A stretch of 64,000 nucleotides of DNA from Clavibacter californiensis (GTDB lineage Bacteria > Actinomycetota > Actinomycetes > Actinomycetales > Microbacteriaceae), in assembly GCF_021952865.1 (NCBI RefSeq), contig NZ_CP040792.1:2418001-2482000 (forward strand). The letters run 5' to 3'. The translations under genes and the position numbers were made by a program. Each line of letters opens with the position of its first letter. Position 1 is the first letter of the stretch. The notes under the pieces are model-generated. The model was not told the origin of the DNA, ran no database searches, and saw only the letters and a list, made by a program, of their open reading frames with translations. This document shows positions 9,717-18,549 of this stretch, in pieces.

Positions 9717-9738
9717 CGGGCGTGCGGGTGGTGCGGTG

Positions 9739-10389
9739 CTAGTTGCCGAACGAGGCGGTGGCGGGCGCCTCGCTGGAACCGGCGGAGTCGAGCTCGCGCA
9801 GCTGGCCCTCGATGTAGCCCTTGAGCTTCGTGCGGTACTCGCGCTCGAAGGTGCGGAGCTCGTCGATGCGGCCCTCGAGGACCTGGCGCTCCTTCTCCAG
9901 GACGGCGGTCTTCGAGCGCTGCTCGGCCTCGGCCTCGGCGGCGATGCGGGCCGCGGTGGCGTGCGCCTCGGCGACGAGCGCGTCGCGCTTCTCGATGCCC
10001 TCGCGGACGTGCTCCTCGTGGAGCTTGCGGGCGAGCTTGAGGAGGCTGCTCGTGCTGGAGGTCTCGTCGTCCACGTCCGCGGGGGCGGCGGCGGCGGGCG
10101 CCTGCGCGACGACCGGGGCCGGCTCGGGCTCCGGGGTGGGCTCGGGCTCGACGACCACGGGGGCCTGCTCGACGGCGGCGGGAGCGGGGGTCTCGATGAC
10201 CGTGGTCGCGGCCGGGGCGGCGTCGCCCGAGCCGAGACGCTGGCGCAGCTCCTCGTTCTCCTGGTGGAGGCGTCGCAGCTCGACGACCACCTCGTCGAGG
10301 AAGTCGTCGACCTCGTCCTGGTCGTATCCCTCGCGGAACTTGGTCGGCTGGAAACGCTTGTTGACGACGTCTTCAGGAGTGAGAGCCAT
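9739..10389 (-). CDS. divIVA: DivIVA/Wag31 polar growth scaffold
   Basis: DivIVA binds curved membrane at the poles and septum and organises apical cell-wall growth in actinobacteria. The 216 residues start with the lipid-binding DivIVA box (LTPEDVVNKRFQPTKFREGY, then DQDEVDDFLDEVV) and a coiled coil. A Pro/Ala/Glu-rich linker and a second long charged coiled coil (RKLHEEHVREGIEKRDALVAEA onward) follow. ATG at 10389 has AGAGGTGG upstream. It is the last gene of the dcw cluster. In mycobacteria the homologue is phosphorylated by PASTA kinases; a PASTA kinase gene lies at 32.1 kb. Confidence 0.95.
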   Translation of the reverse strand: MALTPEDVVNKRFQPTKFREGYDQDEVDDFLDEVVVELRRLHQENEELRQRLGSGDAAPAATTVIETPAPAAVEQAPVVVEPEPTPEPEPAPVVAQAPAAAAPADVDDETSSTSSLLKLARKLHEEHVREGIEKRDALVAEAHATAARIAAEAEAEQRSKTAVLEKERQVLEGRIDELRTFEREYRTKLKGYIEGQLRELDSAGSSEAPATASFGN

Positions 10390-10528
10390 GGCCTGCCACC
10401 TCTTTTGTGCGTAGAGCGGGGTCCGCAGGTGCGGACGCGGGATTCGGGACAACGTGCGACCCAACGCTATCAGCGGAACGCGTCGCTCCGGGGACGGGAG
10501 CGCGGAACGGCGGAAGGAGCGCCGGGCG

Positions 10529-10834
10529 TCAGCCCGTGAAGCCGCGGACGACGTTGAGCAGGATGATCGCCACGAGCATCGTGATCATCCAGCCGAAGTC
10601 GAGCGCGACCGGGCCGAGGCGCAGCGGCGGGATCAGGCGCCGGACGAAGCCGATGGGCGGATCCGTGACCGTATACGAGGCCTCGGCGACGATGAGCATC
10701 GCGCCGCGCGGACGCCACTGCCGCGAGAGCGACTGGACCAGGTCCAGGACGAACCGGCCCCACATGCAGATGATGAACGCCAGGAGGGCGAACCACAGGA
10801 CGGTGGCGACGATGTTGACGATGATCACGGACAC
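10529..10834 (-). CDS. YggT-family membrane protein
   Basis: This 101-residue protein has two hydrophobic segments flanking a conserved loop: residues 4-30 (IVNIVATVLWFALLAFII and on), then SYTVTDPPIGFVRRLIPPLR, then GWMITMLVAIILLNVV. That is the YggT pattern found between sepF and divIVA in actinobacteria. Its biochemical role is unclear, though location ties it to division. The GTG start at 10834 sits only four bases after a 14-bp hairpin and has no visible ribosome-binding site; GTG at 10828 is an alternative. Confidence 0.88.
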   Translation of the reverse strand: MSVIIVNIVATVLWFALLAFIICMWGRFVLDLVQSLSRQWRPRGAMLIVAEASYTVTDPPIGFVRRLIPPLRLGPVALDFGWMITMLVAIILLNVVRGFTG

Positions 10835-10838
10835 AAGT

Positions 10839-10878
10839 ATGGCGGGCGCCGATGGGAGGTGCCGTCGGCGCCCGCCAT
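10839..10878 (-). terminator. Perfect 14-bp hairpin between sepF and yggT
   Basis: ATGGCGGGCGCCGA (10839-10852) pairs exactly with TCGGCGCCCGCCAT (10865-10878). It follows the sepF stop by 16 bp and ends four bases before the yggT GTG. It may attenuate transcription or limit yggT translation. Confidence 0.6.
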
Positions 10879-10894
10879 GGCGGTGCTCGGTGGA

Positions 10895-11392
10895 TCAGCG
10901 CCCGAAGAAGGAGGCCTCGACCTCGGCCTCGGTGGCCGACTGCTCGCCGGACACGGCGACGTGCGACGGCGAGAGGAGGAACACCTTGGCCGTGACGCGC
11001 TCGATCTTGCCGTAGAGGCCGATGGACAGGCCGCTGGCGAAGTCGATGAGGCGGCGGGCGTCGTCGTCTGTCATCTGCGAGAGGTTGATGATGACCGGCA
11101 CTCCCTCGCGGAAGTTCTCGGCGATGACCTGGGCGTCCTTGTAGGCCTTGGGGTGGACGGTGAGGATCTCGTTCATTTCAGCCGGCGCCGCATTCCTTGT
11201 GGTGGTCGAGGGCTTGTGCAGGGGGGTCACGGGTGCGCGCTTCGCCTGCTGCTGGGGAGCGGGGGCGGGCGTCGGGACGGCCTGGACGGGCGACTGCTGC
11301 TGCTGCTGCGCGGGCTGCTGGCCCTGCTGGTAGTCGAGCTCCTCGTCGGCGAGTCCCAGGTACACCATGGTCTTGCGAAGTGGGTTGGCCAT
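10895..11392 (-). CDS. sepF: SepF, FtsZ membrane anchor
   Basis: SepF tethers FtsZ to the membrane, which matters here because no ftsA exists in the cluster. The 165 residues start with the amphipathic anchor and family box [19 protein letters not shown] Gln/Pro/Ala linker follows, then the globular DUF552 domain ([20 protein letters not shown], then [15 protein letters not shown]). The second of two tandem ATGs (11392) is preferred because GAGG lies four bases before it. The linker is encoded by a CAG-rich tract (about 11288-11326) that may be prone to slippage. Confidence 0.95.
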   Translation of the reverse strand: MANPLRKTMVYLGLADEELDYQQGQQPAQQQQQSPVQAVPTPAPAPQQQAKRAPVTPLHKPSTTTRNAAPAEMNEILTVHPKAYKDAQVIAENFREGVPVIINLSQMTDDDARRLIDFASGLSIGLYGKIERVTAKVFLLSPSHVAVSGEQSATEAEVEASFFGR

Positions 11393-11440
11393 CATTCCTC
11401 TTTCCGTTTCGGCCTGACGAACCGGACCGCACTCCCGACA

Positions 11441-12172
11441 TTAAGGGCCGTCGGGTCGCTTTCCCGTGATTGCCGACCCGATCCGAAGGTGTGTCGCGCC
11501 CTCGAGGAGCGCCTCGCGCAGGTCGCCGGACATGCCGGCGGAGATCGCGCCCGCATCGGGCAGGATGCGGCGCACGTCGTCCGAGATCCCCCGCAGCCGC
11601 GCGAAGGCACGGCGGGGCTCGCCGTCGTCGGGCGCGACCGCCATGACGCCGAGGACGCGGATGCCGGATGCGCCCGCCGCGTGCTCCGCGAGGGCCTCCG
11701 CCTCGGCGGGCCGGACGCCGCCCCGCCCGTCGTCATCGGTGAGGTTGACCTGCAGGAAGACGCGCGTCTCCTGCTCGTCGGACGCGAGCGCGTCGACGAG
11801 GGACGGGCGGTCGACCGAGTGGATCACCGAGGCGTAGCGCCTCACCTGCCTGGCCTTCTTGCCCTGCAGCTGGCCGACGAAGTGCCAGGCCACGCCCGCG
11901 CCCTCGAGCTCCGCGGCCTTGCCCTGCGCCTCCTGGTGCCGGCTCTCGCCGAGGTCGCGGACGCCGAGGTCGACGAGGGCGCTGAGGAGGGAGACGGGCT
12001 GGAACTTGGTGACCACGATCGTGGTCACCTCGTCGGGACGGCGGCCGGCCGCGCGGATCCCGTCGGCGACGTCCGCCTGCACGGACGCCCACCGCTCGGC
12101 GAGGCCGGGGTGGGCTTCGCCGGGGTGGGCGTCCGACGCGTGCGCGCCGCCTGTCTGCGGAGCGTCGGTCAC
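11441..12172 (-). CDS. YggS/PROSC-family PLP homeostasis protein
   Basis: The 243 residues form a PLP-binding TIM barrel: [29 protein letters not shown], where the lysine of VTKF is the expected PLP Schiff-base residue, then [26 protein letters not shown] and the phosphate site [22 protein letters not shown], split here for length. Family members buffer free PLP and affect amino-acid metabolism. The GTG start overlaps the ftsZ stop (GTGA). Many actinobacteria have yfiH between ftsZ and this gene; it is absent here. Confidence 0.92.
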   Translation of the reverse strand: MTDAPQTGGAHASDAHPGEAHPGLAERWASVQADVADGIRAAGRRPDEVTTIVVTKFQPVSLLSALVDLGVRDLGESRHQEAQGKAAELEGAGVAWHFVGQLQGKKARQVRRYASVIHSVDRPSLVDALASDEQETRVFLQVNLTDDDGRGGVRPAEAEALAEHAAGASGIRVLGVMAVAPDDGEPRRAFARLRGISDDVRRILPDAGAISAGMSGDLREALLEGATHLRIGSAITGKRPDGP

Positions 12173-13308
12173 TTCAGGAAGTCGGGGATGTCCAGGTCGT
12201 CGCCGTCGTCCTCGAACGTCGGGTCGCTCGCGGGGACGGACGCGACGGGCGCCTCCGCCTGCGGGCGCGCCGGCGCGGACTCGACGGCCTCGGGAGCGGC
12301 GACCGCTCCCCCGCCCGCGGCGACGAAGCCGCTGCGGCGGTTCTCGACCTTGGACGCCGGCTCGCCGCCGTCGAAGCCCGCCGCGATGACGGTGACGCGC
12401 ACCTCGTCGCCGAGGGTGTCGTCGATGACCGCGCCGAAGATGATGTTCGCCTCGGGGTGCACGGCCTCCTGCACGAGCTTGGCCGCGTCGTTGATCTCGA
12501 AGATGCCGAGGTTGGATCCGCCCTGGATCGAGAGGAGCACGCCATGGGCGCCCTCGATGCTCGCCTCGAGGAGGGGAGACGCGACCGCGAGCTCGGCGGC
12601 CTTGATGGACCGGTCGGCGCCGCGGGACGAGCCGATGCCCATGAGCGCGGATCCGGCACCCTGCATGACCGACTTGACGTCAGCGAAGTCGAGGTTGATG
12701 AGGCCGGGGGTCGTGATGAGGTCGGTGATGCCCTGGACACCCGCGAGGAGCACCTGGTCGGCCGTCGCGAAGGCCTCGAGCATGCTGATGCCGCGGTCGC
12801 TGATCTCCAGCAGGCGGTCGTTCGGGACGACGATGAGCGTGTCGACCTCGTTCTTCAGCGTCGCGACGCCGAGCTCGGCCTGGGCCGAGCGGCGCTTGCC
12901 CTCGAAGCCGAACGGCTTCGTCACGACGCCGATGGTCAGCGCGCCGATCGACTTCGCGATGCGGGCCACGACGGGCGCGCCGCCGGTGCCGGTGCCGCCG
13001 CCCTCGCCCGCGGTGACGAAGACCATGTCCGCGCCGGCCAGGGCCTCCTCGATCTCCTCCGCGTGGTCCTCGGCGGCGCGACGGCCGACCTCGGGGTCCG
13101 CGCCGGCGCCGAGGCCCCGGGTGATCTCGCGGCCGACGTCGAGCTTGACGTCGGCATCGCTCATGAGCAGCGCCTGGGCGTCGGTGTTGATCGCGATGAA
13201 CTCCACGCCCCGCAGACCGAGCTCGATCATGCGGTTGACGGCGTTCACGCCGCCACCGCCGATGCCGACGACCTTGATGACGGCGAGGTAGTTCTGGTTG
13301 TTCGACAC
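12169..13308 (-). CDS. ftsZ: Cell division protein FtsZ
   Basis: FtsZ is the tubulin-like GTPase that forms the Z ring. The 379 residues show [18 protein letters not shown], the tubulin signature [11 protein letters not shown], the T7-loop region [11 protein letters not shown], and the conserved C-terminal peptide [10 protein letters not shown] that docks SepF and other partners. The GTG start has GGAGG seven bases upstream. The 137-bp gap to ftsQ may carry its own promoter, as is usual for actinobacterial ftsZ. FtsR, encoded at 46.7 kb, is a candidate activator by analogy with Corynebacterium. Confidence 0.98.
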   Translation of the reverse strand: MSNNQNYLAVIKVVGIGGGGVNAVNRMIELGLRGVEFIAINTDAQALLMSDADVKLDVGREITRGLGAGADPEVGRRAAEDHAEEIEEALAGADMVFVTAGEGGGTGTGGAPVVARIAKSIGALTIGVVTKPFGFEGKRRSAQAELGVATLKNEVDTLIVVPNDRLLEISDRGISMLEAFATADQVLLAGVQGITDLITTPGLINLDFADVKSVMQGAGSALMGIGSSRGADRSIKAAELAVASPLLEASIEGAHGVLLSIQGGSNLGIFEINDAAKLVQEAVHPEANIIFGAVIDDTLGDEVRVTVIAAGFDGGEPASKVENRRSGFVAAGGGAVAAPEAVESAPARPQAEAPVASVPASDPTFEDDGDDLDIPDFLK

Positions 13309-13445
13309 GACGGGCCTCCGCTAGAACCTTCGACCTCCGGTGGAGGCTTAGAGTTTACTCAGTATGCATTTCCTGATCCCGACGTTAGGGGGCTCGGGGT
13401 CGGCGCGACGACTCCCGTGCCGCGTGTCGCGAAGGCCGGGCGGGA

Positions 13446-14690
13446 TCAGGGTCCGGCGACCGGCGCGTCGGGCGCCGACACGTCGTAGGAGCCGACGTCC
13501 CCGCGGGCCTCGACCAGCGCCTGCAGCACCTGCGCCTTGTCGACCGAGCGCTCGCCGCTCCCCCACAGCACCTTCTTGCCGCTGCGGAGGGTGAGCATCA
13601 CGTCGTCGGTCGTGTTGGCCTGGATGCTGTCGACCTGCGGCAGGAAGTCGGCGGGCAGCGCGACCAGGACCGCCGCGGCCGCCTGGAAGCGCGGGGACGA
13701 GAAGTCGGCGCTCGGCAGGTCGATGAGGGGGTAGCCGTCCGGGCGCGCCGTCGCGCGCTCGATCGTGATGCCCGCGGGATCCACCAGGTCGAAGCCGGCG
13801 CCGGACTGGATCACGGCCACGGGTGTGCGCTCGACGATGCGGACCACGAGCGTCGACGGCGGACGGCTCTCGGTGCTGTAGCTGCGGATCAGCGGGAACG
13901 CGCGGAGCTCGTCGCCGACGCGGTCCAGGTCGACGAGCGGGAGCGGCGTGCCGACCTGGTCGGAGAGCGCCGCCTGGATGCTCGACGGGGACACGCGGTC
14001 CGCGCCCTCGACCTCGACGGTGCGGAGGGCGAGCAGCGGCGAATACACGGCGATGCCGACGACGATCGCGAGGGTGAGGACGGCGCCGAGCGCGCCGAGG
14101 AGCCCGGCGCGTCGACGGCGGGCGCGCTGCGTGAAGCGGCGCACCTCCTGGCGCTCGTAGCGCTGCCGCTCACGGCGGGCGCGGCGCAGCTGGCGTCGCG
14201 CCTCGGCGTCTCCGGTGGCCGCGCTCGCGGGGCGGGCCGGGCGGTGGGCCCGAGGGGTGGGCTCCCCGTCCGCGTCCGAGTGGGTGCGCCGGCGGAGCGG
14301 ACGGGCGGAAGCCGCGGTCTCCGCCGCTCCGCGTGCCCGAGCGCCCAGCCTGCCGGCCAGGCCGCCCGAGCGCGGCGGCGTCGGCTCGCGGCCCGTGCGC
14401 GGCGCGGGCGGCGCCTCGACCGGTGCCTGCGCGAGGTGCGGGAGGACGATGGGCTCGGTGTCGGGCTCGTCGTCGTCACGCCACGCCGCGCGGGGGCGCG
14501 GGCTCACGGGCGGCGTGGGCGCTGCCGGGGCGAGCGCGGGCGGCGTCCGCGCGGGCGCCACGGGCGCGGCGGGACGCGATCCGCGACCGCGACGGCTGCG
14601 CGCGTCCGCGCCCTCGGCGCCCTCGGCGGGCGCGGCGGGCGCGGGCGGCTTCGGGACCCGGGGCCGGTCGAAGCCCTCGGGCCGCTTCAC
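13446..14690 (-). CDS. ftsQ: Division protein FtsQ (POTRA domain) with long N-terminal extension
   Basis: The 414-residue protein has about 200 residues of Pro/Ala/Arg-rich cytoplasmic sequence. A membrane segment ([20 protein letters not shown]) and a periplasmic POTRA domain follow ([20 protein letters not shown], then [20 protein letters not shown]) and the FtsQ beta region ([18 protein letters not shown]). FtsQ bridges early and late divisome proteins with FtsL and FtsB. The extension is much longer than in E. coli (276 residues in total). The GTG start overlaps the murC stop. Confidence 0.92.
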   Translation of the reverse strand: MKRPEGFDRPRVPKPPAPAAPAEGAEGADARSRRGRGSRPAAPVAPARTPPALAPAAPTPPVSPRPRAAWRDDDEPDTEPIVLPHLAQAPVEAPPAPRTGREPTPPRSGGLAGRLGARARGAAETAASARPLRRRTHSDADGEPTPRAHRPARPASAATGDAEARRQLRRARRERQRYERQEVRRFTQRARRRRAGLLGALGAVLTLAIVVGIAVYSPLLALRTVEVEGADRVSPSSIQAALSDQVGTPLPLVDLDRVGDELRAFPLIRSYSTESRPPSTLVVRIVERTPVAVIQSGAGFDLVDPAGITIERATARPDGYPLIDLPSADFSSPRFQAAAAVLVALPADFLPQVDSIQANTTDDVMLTLRSGKKVLWGSGERSVDKAQVLQALVEARGDVGSYDVSAPDAPVAGP

Positions 14691-16117
14691 TCGCGGGGCC
14701 GGGAGGACGCGGCGGGCTGCGGGGATCCGGCGGGACGCTCGAGCGCACCGATCACCTGCGGGATGATCCGGTACACGTCGCCGCAGCTGAGGGTCACGAT
14801 GAAGTCGCCGTCGCGCGCGATAGCCGCCGCGCGATCGGCCGCCTCCTGCCAGTCGGGCAGGTAGTCGACGTGGCCCGCGTCATGGAAGCGCTCGGAGACG
14901 AGGGCGCCGGTGACGCCGGGGATCGGGTCCTCGCGGGCGCCGAACACGTCGAGCACGATGGTGTGGTCGGCCAGCTCCTCGTAGACGCGCGCGAAGTCGC
15001 CGGCCATCATCTGCGTGCGGCTGTAGAGGTGCGGCTGGTGGACGGCGATGATCCGGCCCTCCCCCACGACCGTGCGCGCGGCCTCGAGCGCGGCGCGGAC
15101 CTCGGTGGGGTGGTGGGCGTAGTCGTCGTAGACGCTCACCCCGCGGACCTCCGCGTGCAGCTCGAACCGGCGGCCGGTGCCGGAGAAGCCAGCGAGGCCC
15201 GCGATGGCGTCGTCGGGATCCACGCCGAGGCCGACGAGCACGGCGTACGCGCCGGCCGCGTTGATCGCGTTGTGACGGCCGGGGACGCGGAGCGCGGCGC
15301 GGCGCGCGACGCCGTCGTGGGTGAGCGTGAAGGCGACGGGGCCGTCGGTGACGATGTCGGTGATCCGGATGTCGGCGGCCGGGTCCTCGCCGAACGTGAC
15401 GACGCGTCCCTCGATGCGGGCGGTCACGCGCCGGGCACCCGGGTCGTCGCTGGAGATGACGACGAGCTCCGACGCGGCCGACGCGAAGCGCACGAAGGCG
15501 TCGTCGAACGCCTCGTGCGAGCCGTAGTGGTCGAGGTGGTCGGCGTCGACGTTGGTGATGAGCGCGACGGACGTGTCGTAGAGGAGGAAGGAGCCGTCGG
15601 ACTCGTCGGCCTCGACGACGAACAGCTCCTCGGATCCGGGGGCGCTCGAGACGCCGAGCCCGCCGATCACGCCGCCGTTGACGAACGACGGGTCGCGGCC
15701 GGCCTCGAGGAGCGCGGTGACGATCATGCCCGTGGACGTGGTCTTGCCGTGGGCGCCCGCGACGGCCACGAGCCGCTGGCCGGAGATGAGCCACGCGAGC
15801 GCCTGCGAGCGGTGCAGGATCGGGAGGCCCCGCTCCTTCGCGAGCACGTACTCGGGGTTGTCCTGCCAGAGCGCGCCCGTGACGACGAGCGCGTCGGCGT
15901 CGCCCACGTGCGCGGCGTCGTGGCCGACGTGGATCTCGGCGCCCAGCTCCCGGAGCGCCTGGACGGCGTCGGAGTCACGGGAGTCGGATCCGGTGACCCG
16001 GTGCCCTGCCGCGAGGAACAGGCGCGCGATGCCGCTCATGCCGGACCCGCCGATGCCCACGAAGTGGACGCGCCCGAGCTCGGTCGGGATGTCCATGGTC
16101 AGGTCGGGTGCGATCAC
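14687..16117 (-). CDS. murC: UDP-N-acetylmuramate-L-alanine ligase
   Basis: MurC adds the first L-alanine to UDP-MurNAc using ATP. The 476 residues contain [19 protein letters not shown] (nucleotide-binding Rossmann start), the ATP loop [49 protein letters not shown] and the C-terminal [13 protein letters not shown] at 16117 has GAGGAG upstream. It sits between murG (42 bp) and ftsQ (4-bp overlap). Confidence 0.97.
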   Translation of the reverse strand: MIAPDLTMDIPTELGRVHFVGIGGSGMSGIARLFLAAGHRVTGSDSRDSDAVQALRELGAEIHVGHDAAHVGDADALVVTGALWQDNPEYVLAKERGLPILHRSQALAWLISGQRLVAVAGAHGKTTSTGMIVTALLEAGRDPSFVNGGVIGGLGVSSAPGSEELFVVEADESDGSFLLYDTSVALITNVDADHLDHYGSHEAFDDAFVRFASAASELVVISSDDPGARRVTARIEGRVVTFGEDPAADIRITDIVTDGPVAFTLTHDGVARRAALRVPGRHNAINAAGAYAVLVGLGVDPDDAIAGLAGFSGTGRRFELHAEVRGVSVYDDYAHHPTEVRAALEAARTVVGEGRIIAVHQPHLYSRTQMMAGDFARVYEELADHTIVLDVFGAREDPIPGVTGALVSERFHDAGHVDYLPDWQEAADRAAAIARDGDFIVTLSCGDVYRIIPQVIGALERPAGSPQPAASSRPRE

Positions 16118-16159
16118 GTGCGGTCTCCTCGGGAGGGTGGGAAGCGGGGTGGGCGGCGG

Positions 16160-17263
16160 TCAGCGCCGCGCGGCGGGCCGGGACGGGCGGGCGGCGACGG
16201 CGTCGCGGACGAGGTCGGCCATGCGGGCCGCGCCGTCGCGCGTGCCGACGGAAGCCGCCGCCTGGGACATGCGCGTGAGCGCCGCCGGGTCGGACAGGAG
16301 CGGGAGGACGTGCGCGAGCACCCAGTCGGGCGTGAAGTCGGCGTCGGCCACGACGATGCCGCCGCCGGCCGCGACGACGCCGCGGACGTTCACGGCCTGC
16401 TCGCCGTTGCCCACGGGGTAGGGCACGTAGACCGCGGGGACGCCGACGCAGGTGAGCTCGGAGAGCGCGCCGGCGCCGGCGCGGGAGACGACGAGGTCGG
16501 CCGCGGCGATCGCGAGCTCCATCCGGTCGGAGTAGCCCACCACGTGGTAGCGCTCGACGCCCGGGTCGGTGAACTCCTGCGCGCCGCCGACGATGTGCAG
16601 GATCTGCGCACCCGTCGCGGTGATGCGCTCGGCCACCTGCACCACGGTGCGGTTGAGGCTGCGCGCGCCCGTGGATCCGCCCGTGACGAGGAGCGTCGGC
16701 CGGTCGGCGTCGAGGCCGAGCTCGGCGCGCGCGGCGTCGCGGGCTGCCACGCGGTCGAGGGTCGCGATCTCGCGGCGGAGCGGCATGCCGACCACCTGGG
16801 CGCGCGGGCCGAGCGCGGTGCCGGGGAACGTGATCCCGACCGCCGCGGCGACGCGAGCGCCGAGCCGGTTGGCGAGTCCCGGCGATGCGTTGGCCTCGTG
16901 CACGACGACGGGGACGCCCGAGCGGCGGGCGGCGACGTAGGCGGGCGCGGCCGCGTAGCCGCCGAAGCCGACGACGACGTCGATGCCGCGATCGGCGACC
17001 ATGCGGCGGATCTGCCCCACGGCCCGGGCGAAGGCCGGCGCGAAGCGCACGGCGGCCCCGTCGGGGCGGCGCGGGAACGGCAGGCGGGCGATGGTGAGCA
17101 GCTCGTAGCCGCGGGCGGGGACGAGCCGGGACTCGAGGCCCTCGCGCGTGCCGAGGACGAGGATCGTCGACCCCGGCTCGCGCGCGCGGAGCTCGTCGGC
17201 CACGGCGAGCAGCGGGTTGACGTGCCCCGCGGTGCCGCCGCCGGCGAGCAGGTAGACCGTCAC
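16160..17263 (-). CDS. murG: UDP-GlcNAc:lipid I N-acetylglucosaminyltransferase
   Basis: MurG converts lipid I to lipid II at the inner face of the membrane. The 367 residues include the N-terminal glycine loop LLAGGGTAGHVNPLLAVADEL, VVGFGGYAAAPAYVAARRSG, HEANASPGLANRLGAR, LLVTGGSTGARSLNRTV and VVSRAGAGALSELTCVGVPA, the UDP-GlcNAc binding part. The GTG start overlaps the ftsW stop (GTGA), so ftsW and murG are translationally coupled. Confidence 0.96.
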   Translation of the reverse strand: MTVYLLAGGGTAGHVNPLLAVADELRAREPGSTILVLGTREGLESRLVPARGYELLTIARLPFPRRPDGAAVRFAPAFARAVGQIRRMVADRGIDVVVGFGGYAAAPAYVAARRSGVPVVVHEANASPGLANRLGARVAAAVGITFPGTALGPRAQVVGMPLRREIATLDRVAARDAARAELGLDADRPTLLVTGGSTGARSLNRTVVQVAERITATGAQILHIVGGAQEFTDPGVERYHVVGYSDRMELAIAAADLVVSRAGAGALSELTCVGVPAVYVPYPVGNGEQAVNVRGVVAAGGGIVVADADFTPDWVLAHVLPLLSDPAALTRMSQAAASVGTRDGAARMADLVRDAVAARPSRPAARR

Positions 17264-18549
17264 GAGCGCATCCCGACGACGGCGGGCACGACGTCCGGCG
17301 ACTCCTCGGTCGTGGGCCTCCTGGCGAAGCCCAGCACGATGCCCATCGCCACGAGCGTCGTCACGAGCGACGACCCTCCGGACGACACGAACGGCAATGG
17401 CACCCCGAGCACCGGGAGCAGGTTGAGCACCACGGCGATGTTCACGAAGGCCTGCACGATGATCCAGGTCATGACGGCGCCCGTCGCGACGCGCGCGAAG
17501 GTGTCGGTGTTGGCGCGGATTACGCGGATGAAGCCGATGGCGAGCACCACGAACAGGAGGATGACGACGATCGCGCCGATGAGGCCGAGCTCCTCGCCGA
17601 TGATCGCGAAGATGTAGTCGTTGTCGGCCTCGGGCAGCCACATCCACTTGGCCTTCGAGTTGCCGAGGCCCACCCCGAAGATGCCGCCGGCCGCCAGCGC
17701 GTACAGGCCGTGCGTGGACTGCCAGCAGCCGCCCGCGTAGTCGCACTGGCCGGTGAGGAACTCGGTGACGCGGCGCATGCGGCTGTCGCTGATCACGGTC
17801 ATGAGCACCGCGAGCACCGAGCCGATCGTGAGCATGAGCGTGAGCTTGCCGATCGGGATCCCCGCGAAGAAGAGGGCGCCGAGCACGATGCTCGCCATGA
17901 TGATCACGGTCCCGAGGTCGCCGCCGAGCGCGACGAGGCCGACGGCCCCGCCCGCGACGGGCAGCACCGGGATGAGGATGTGCGGCCAGGTGCGCAGCAG
18001 GTGGCGCTTCCTCGCGAGGATGAACGCCAGCCAGATCACGAGGCCCACCTTGATGAGCTCGGCGGGCTGGAACGTCGTGCCCGCGATGCGGATCCAGCCG
18101 ATGTTCTCGCCGACCTTGACGCCCATGGGGCCGAACACCAGCAGCTGCACCGCGCTGGCCCCGATCAGCAGCACCCAGGCCCAGCGCTTCCAGAACATGG
18201 GCGGCACGAGCGAGACGAGGAGCATGAGCGGCACGCCGATGAGCGCGAACATGCCCTGCTTGAGGAAGATGCCGAAGAAGCCGCCGCCAGCGACGAACGA
18301 GTCGATGCTCGACGACGAGAGCACCATCACGAGGCCGAAGACGACCAGGAAGAGCGTCGTGCCGAGGAGCAGGAAGTAGGAGCCGCTCTCCGCGTGGAAG
18401 GCGCGGCCGAGGTGGATGCGGGCGGCGAGGCCGCGACGCTGCGTCCCCTCCTGCGCGTCGTCGACGGGCGACTCCGGGGTGCGCGGGCCGCGGGGGCCCG
18501 GCACGTCAGCCGCGCGAGGGGTCCGCGTCGTTCTCGGGGGCAGTGTCAT
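17260..18549 (-). CDS. ftsW: SEDS peptidoglycan glycosyltransferase FtsW
   Basis: FtsW polymerises lipid II at the septum together with FtsI. The protein has 429 residues and about ten membrane segments, starting near residue 60 (YFLLLGTTLFLVVFGLVMVL). SEDS features include PAELIKVGLVIWLAF, the family aspartate region (LGGDLGTVIIM), and the C-terminal GVPLPFVSSGGSSL. ATG at 18549 is chosen because GGGAGG lies eight bases upstream; GTG at 18558 would overlap that site. It overlaps the murD 3' end by 44 bp. Confidence 0.95.
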   Translation of the reverse strand: MTLPPRTTRTPRAADVPGPRGPRTPESPVDDAQEGTQRRGLAARIHLGRAFHAESGSYFLLLGTTLFLVVFGLVMVLSSSSIDSFVAGGGFFGIFLKQGMFALIGVPLMLLVSLVPPMFWKRWAWVLLIGASAVQLLVFGPMGVKVGENIGWIRIAGTTFQPAELIKVGLVIWLAFILARKRHLLRTWPHILIPVLPVAGGAVGLVALGGDLGTVIIMASIVLGALFFAGIPIGKLTLMLTIGSVLAVLMTVISDSRMRRVTEFLTGQCDYAGGCWQSTHGLYALAAGGIFGVGLGNSKAKWMWLPEADNDYIFAIIGEELGLIGAIVVILLFVVLAIGFIRVIRANTDTFARVATGAVMTWIIVQAFVNIAVVLNLLPVLGVPLPFVSSGGSSLVTTLVAMGIVLGFARRPTTEESPDVVPAVVGMRS

